A stretch of 64,000 nucleotides of DNA from Verrucomicrobiota bacterium (lineage in GTDB: Bacteria > Verrucomicrobiota > Verrucomicrobiia > Chthoniobacterales > Terrimicrobiaceae), in the NCBI GenBank assembly GCA_017305195.1, contig JAFKMU010000040.1:99013-163012 (forward strand), written 5' to 3'. Positions 63,105 to 64,000 of the stretch are shown here, one piece after another. How positions within the stretch are numbered: the stretch's first letter is position 1; each line of letters begins with the position of its first letter. The notes beneath the pieces were generated by a model. The model did not search any database. It had not been told where the DNA came from and saw nothing but the letters and a program-made list of their open reading frames with translations. The translations under genes and the position numbers were made by a program.

Positions 63105-63887
63105 CAGGCAGGTATGTGAAAGTCCGGCTGAAGCGAGTGATTTTCTGTGCCGAGCGCCGAAATTGTCGCCGTCCCATTGATATCCTTCAGGCGAATGGCA
63201 CAGCCAAGATGCACCAGGCACAGCCAGATAGGGCTCTAGGATGGCTCGAAGCGGCGGCAAAATAGGGACTGATCGCCCTCCTGTCTTTAAGCTGCTCTCC
63301 ACGTTCCTTCGTTCGTCGGTTTTGTCAACAACCGAGAGGAACTTAAGATCGGCGGACACATCCTGACAACGAAGCCAAAGAGCCTCACTCCTCCGAAGTC
63401 CCGCATGAATCATGAGAGCCGCAGCAAGCCGAATTTGAGGACTCTGCTCCAGAATATGAAGAACTTCGTCGATCTGGCCTTCATTCAGATAAATGATTTC
63501 GCCATTCCTTTTATGATATGTCGGAAGTGCCGACATCGGATTGGGATAACGAAAATTGATCGCCGTGTAATGGTTCCGCTTGAGGGCAAATTCAAAAAGG
63601 GCGTGGAACGTATTGCGATAATTTCGTTTGTTCTTCATGCCAGAGGCAAGACCATCGATCATCTTTTGAACTGCTCCCGCACTCACGTCGGCGAATAGGC
63701 GCCCTTTAAAAAAGCCAGGCACCTCAGACCGATCCCGTTTGGATGTCTCGCGAATGGCATCCTTTCCCAGAACCATTTCTGTCCCGAAGAAGCGAATCAG
63801 ATGGGTCAGCTTGTTATTGCGGTGATGCTTCACATTCTCAGCCCGTATGAAAGCGACATAATCCCGTACCACGTCCTCCGCAGTAGG
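63102..63887 (-). pseudogene. Tyrosine recombinase/integrase, truncated at both ends
   Basis: About 260 codons of a phage-type integrase: an N-terminal SAM-like/core-binding region (KHHRNNKLTHLIRFFGTEM, MIDGLASGMKNKRNYRNTFHALFEFALKRNHYTAINF), then the catalytic domain with Arg I in HAGLRRSEALWLRCQDV and the lysine region LKTGGRSVPI. The His-x-x-Arg and catalytic tyrosine boxes are missing: the frame ends at an IS3-type end. Upstream, the frame stays open to the IS481-type end near 63888 (…TPTAEDVVRDY), so its own start was cut off. The protein cannot be active. Confidence 0.82.
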
Positions 63888-64000
63888 TGTGAAGTTTCAG
63901 GAGGTTGTTCATGTGAGGGAGAGTTGAGAGGATGGGTTTGTGAAGAACCAACCTCGACTCCACCACTCACATGAACGTCCACAATAACGCACGGCTTTTG
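63888..64000 (+). mobile_element. Left end of an IS481-type insertion sequence with transposase start
   Basis: From 63888 the sequence TGTGAAGTTTCAGGAGGTTG has the look of an IS terminal repeat and interrupts the integrase frame. At 63971 an ATG opens a frame on the plus strand (MNVHNNARLL) that continues off the window. The M-N-x-H-x-N-A-R start is characteristic of IS481-family transposases. Only 30 nt of the transposase gene are visible, so the family call is provisional. Confidence 0.6.
63971..64000 (+). CDS. IS481-family transposase, first 10 codons
   Basis: The frame starts MNVHNNARLL and runs off the right edge. The N-terminus matches the M-N-x-H-x-N-A-R opening seen in IS481-type transposases, which act on their own terminal repeats by a DDE mechanism. 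Nothing more can be seen in this window. Confidence 0.55.
   Translation, partial: MNVHNNARLL

Noticed and set aside
62864..63265. Plus-strand open frame of 133 codons
   Set aside because: It is antisense to the IS3 fragment and the integrase end; no coding evidence of its own.

Overview
The window looks like chromosomal DNA of a Verrucomicrobiota bacterium, most plausibly near Chthoniobacter/Terrimicrobium. This is an inference from family content, not from a search. The pointers are a complete four-gene Verru_Chthon-type pseudopilin cassette, a PEP-CTERM protein with autotransporter-type beta-strand repeats, Bat-type aerotolerance operons, a XylR/xylA/xylB locus of the AraC-regulated kind, and high GC with short or overlapping intergenic spacing. 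Almost every gene from 0 to 17.8 kb and from 22.8 to 56.5 kb lies on the minus strand.

Region 1 (0-5.6 kb) is housekeeping: the N-terminus of a UDP-sugar pyrophosphorylase, a secreted SRPBCC protein, aspS, hisS, an MDR-family reductase and a small lipoprotein. Region 2 (5.6-17.8 kb) is a complete MoxR/Bat operon with translationally coupled genes: moxR, DUF58, DUF4381-like, batA, a batB-batC fusion, batD, batE, then a DUF3108 protein and a PgpA-domain protein. A thioredoxin-fold protein, a small membrane-anchored protein and a serine hydrolase lie upstream.

Region 3 (17.9-22.8 kb) holds a membrane protein, tRNA-Ala(CGC), and the xylose locus with xylR divergent from xylA-xylB across an 89-bp intergenic region carrying a perfect inverted repeat. 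Region 4 (22.8-40.3 kb) is a second, differently built MoxR/VWA operon. It encodes a coiled-coil membrane protein, MoxR, DUF58, a BatA-like VWA protein, a VWA-GATase1-VWA membrane protein, and a secreted TPR protein of about 3,293 residues. This is the most unusual locus in the window.

Region 5 (40.3-43.7 kb) is eroded accessory DNA: a CxxC protein, a small TPR protein, a terminator plus the 3' half of a tRNA(CAU) that looks like an attachment-site scar, and the C-terminal stub of a sodium:solute symporter. Region 6 (43.7-62.5 kb) is a glycan-handling neighbourhood. It has two small secreted proteins, a clan GH-A glycosidase, a sialate O-acetylesterase-like esterase, a PEP-CTERM surface protein, a GntR-type regulator, the Verru_Chthon B-C-A-D cassette, and then a GH38 alpha-mannosidase, an SSS symporter and a DUF2264 protein. 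A 9-bp word TTTGCATAA recurs in the two divergent control regions and is a candidate operator. Region 7 (62.5-64 kb) is mobile-element debris: a tyrosine integrase cut at its C-terminus by an IS3-type fragment and at its N-terminus by an IS481-type element that runs off the window.
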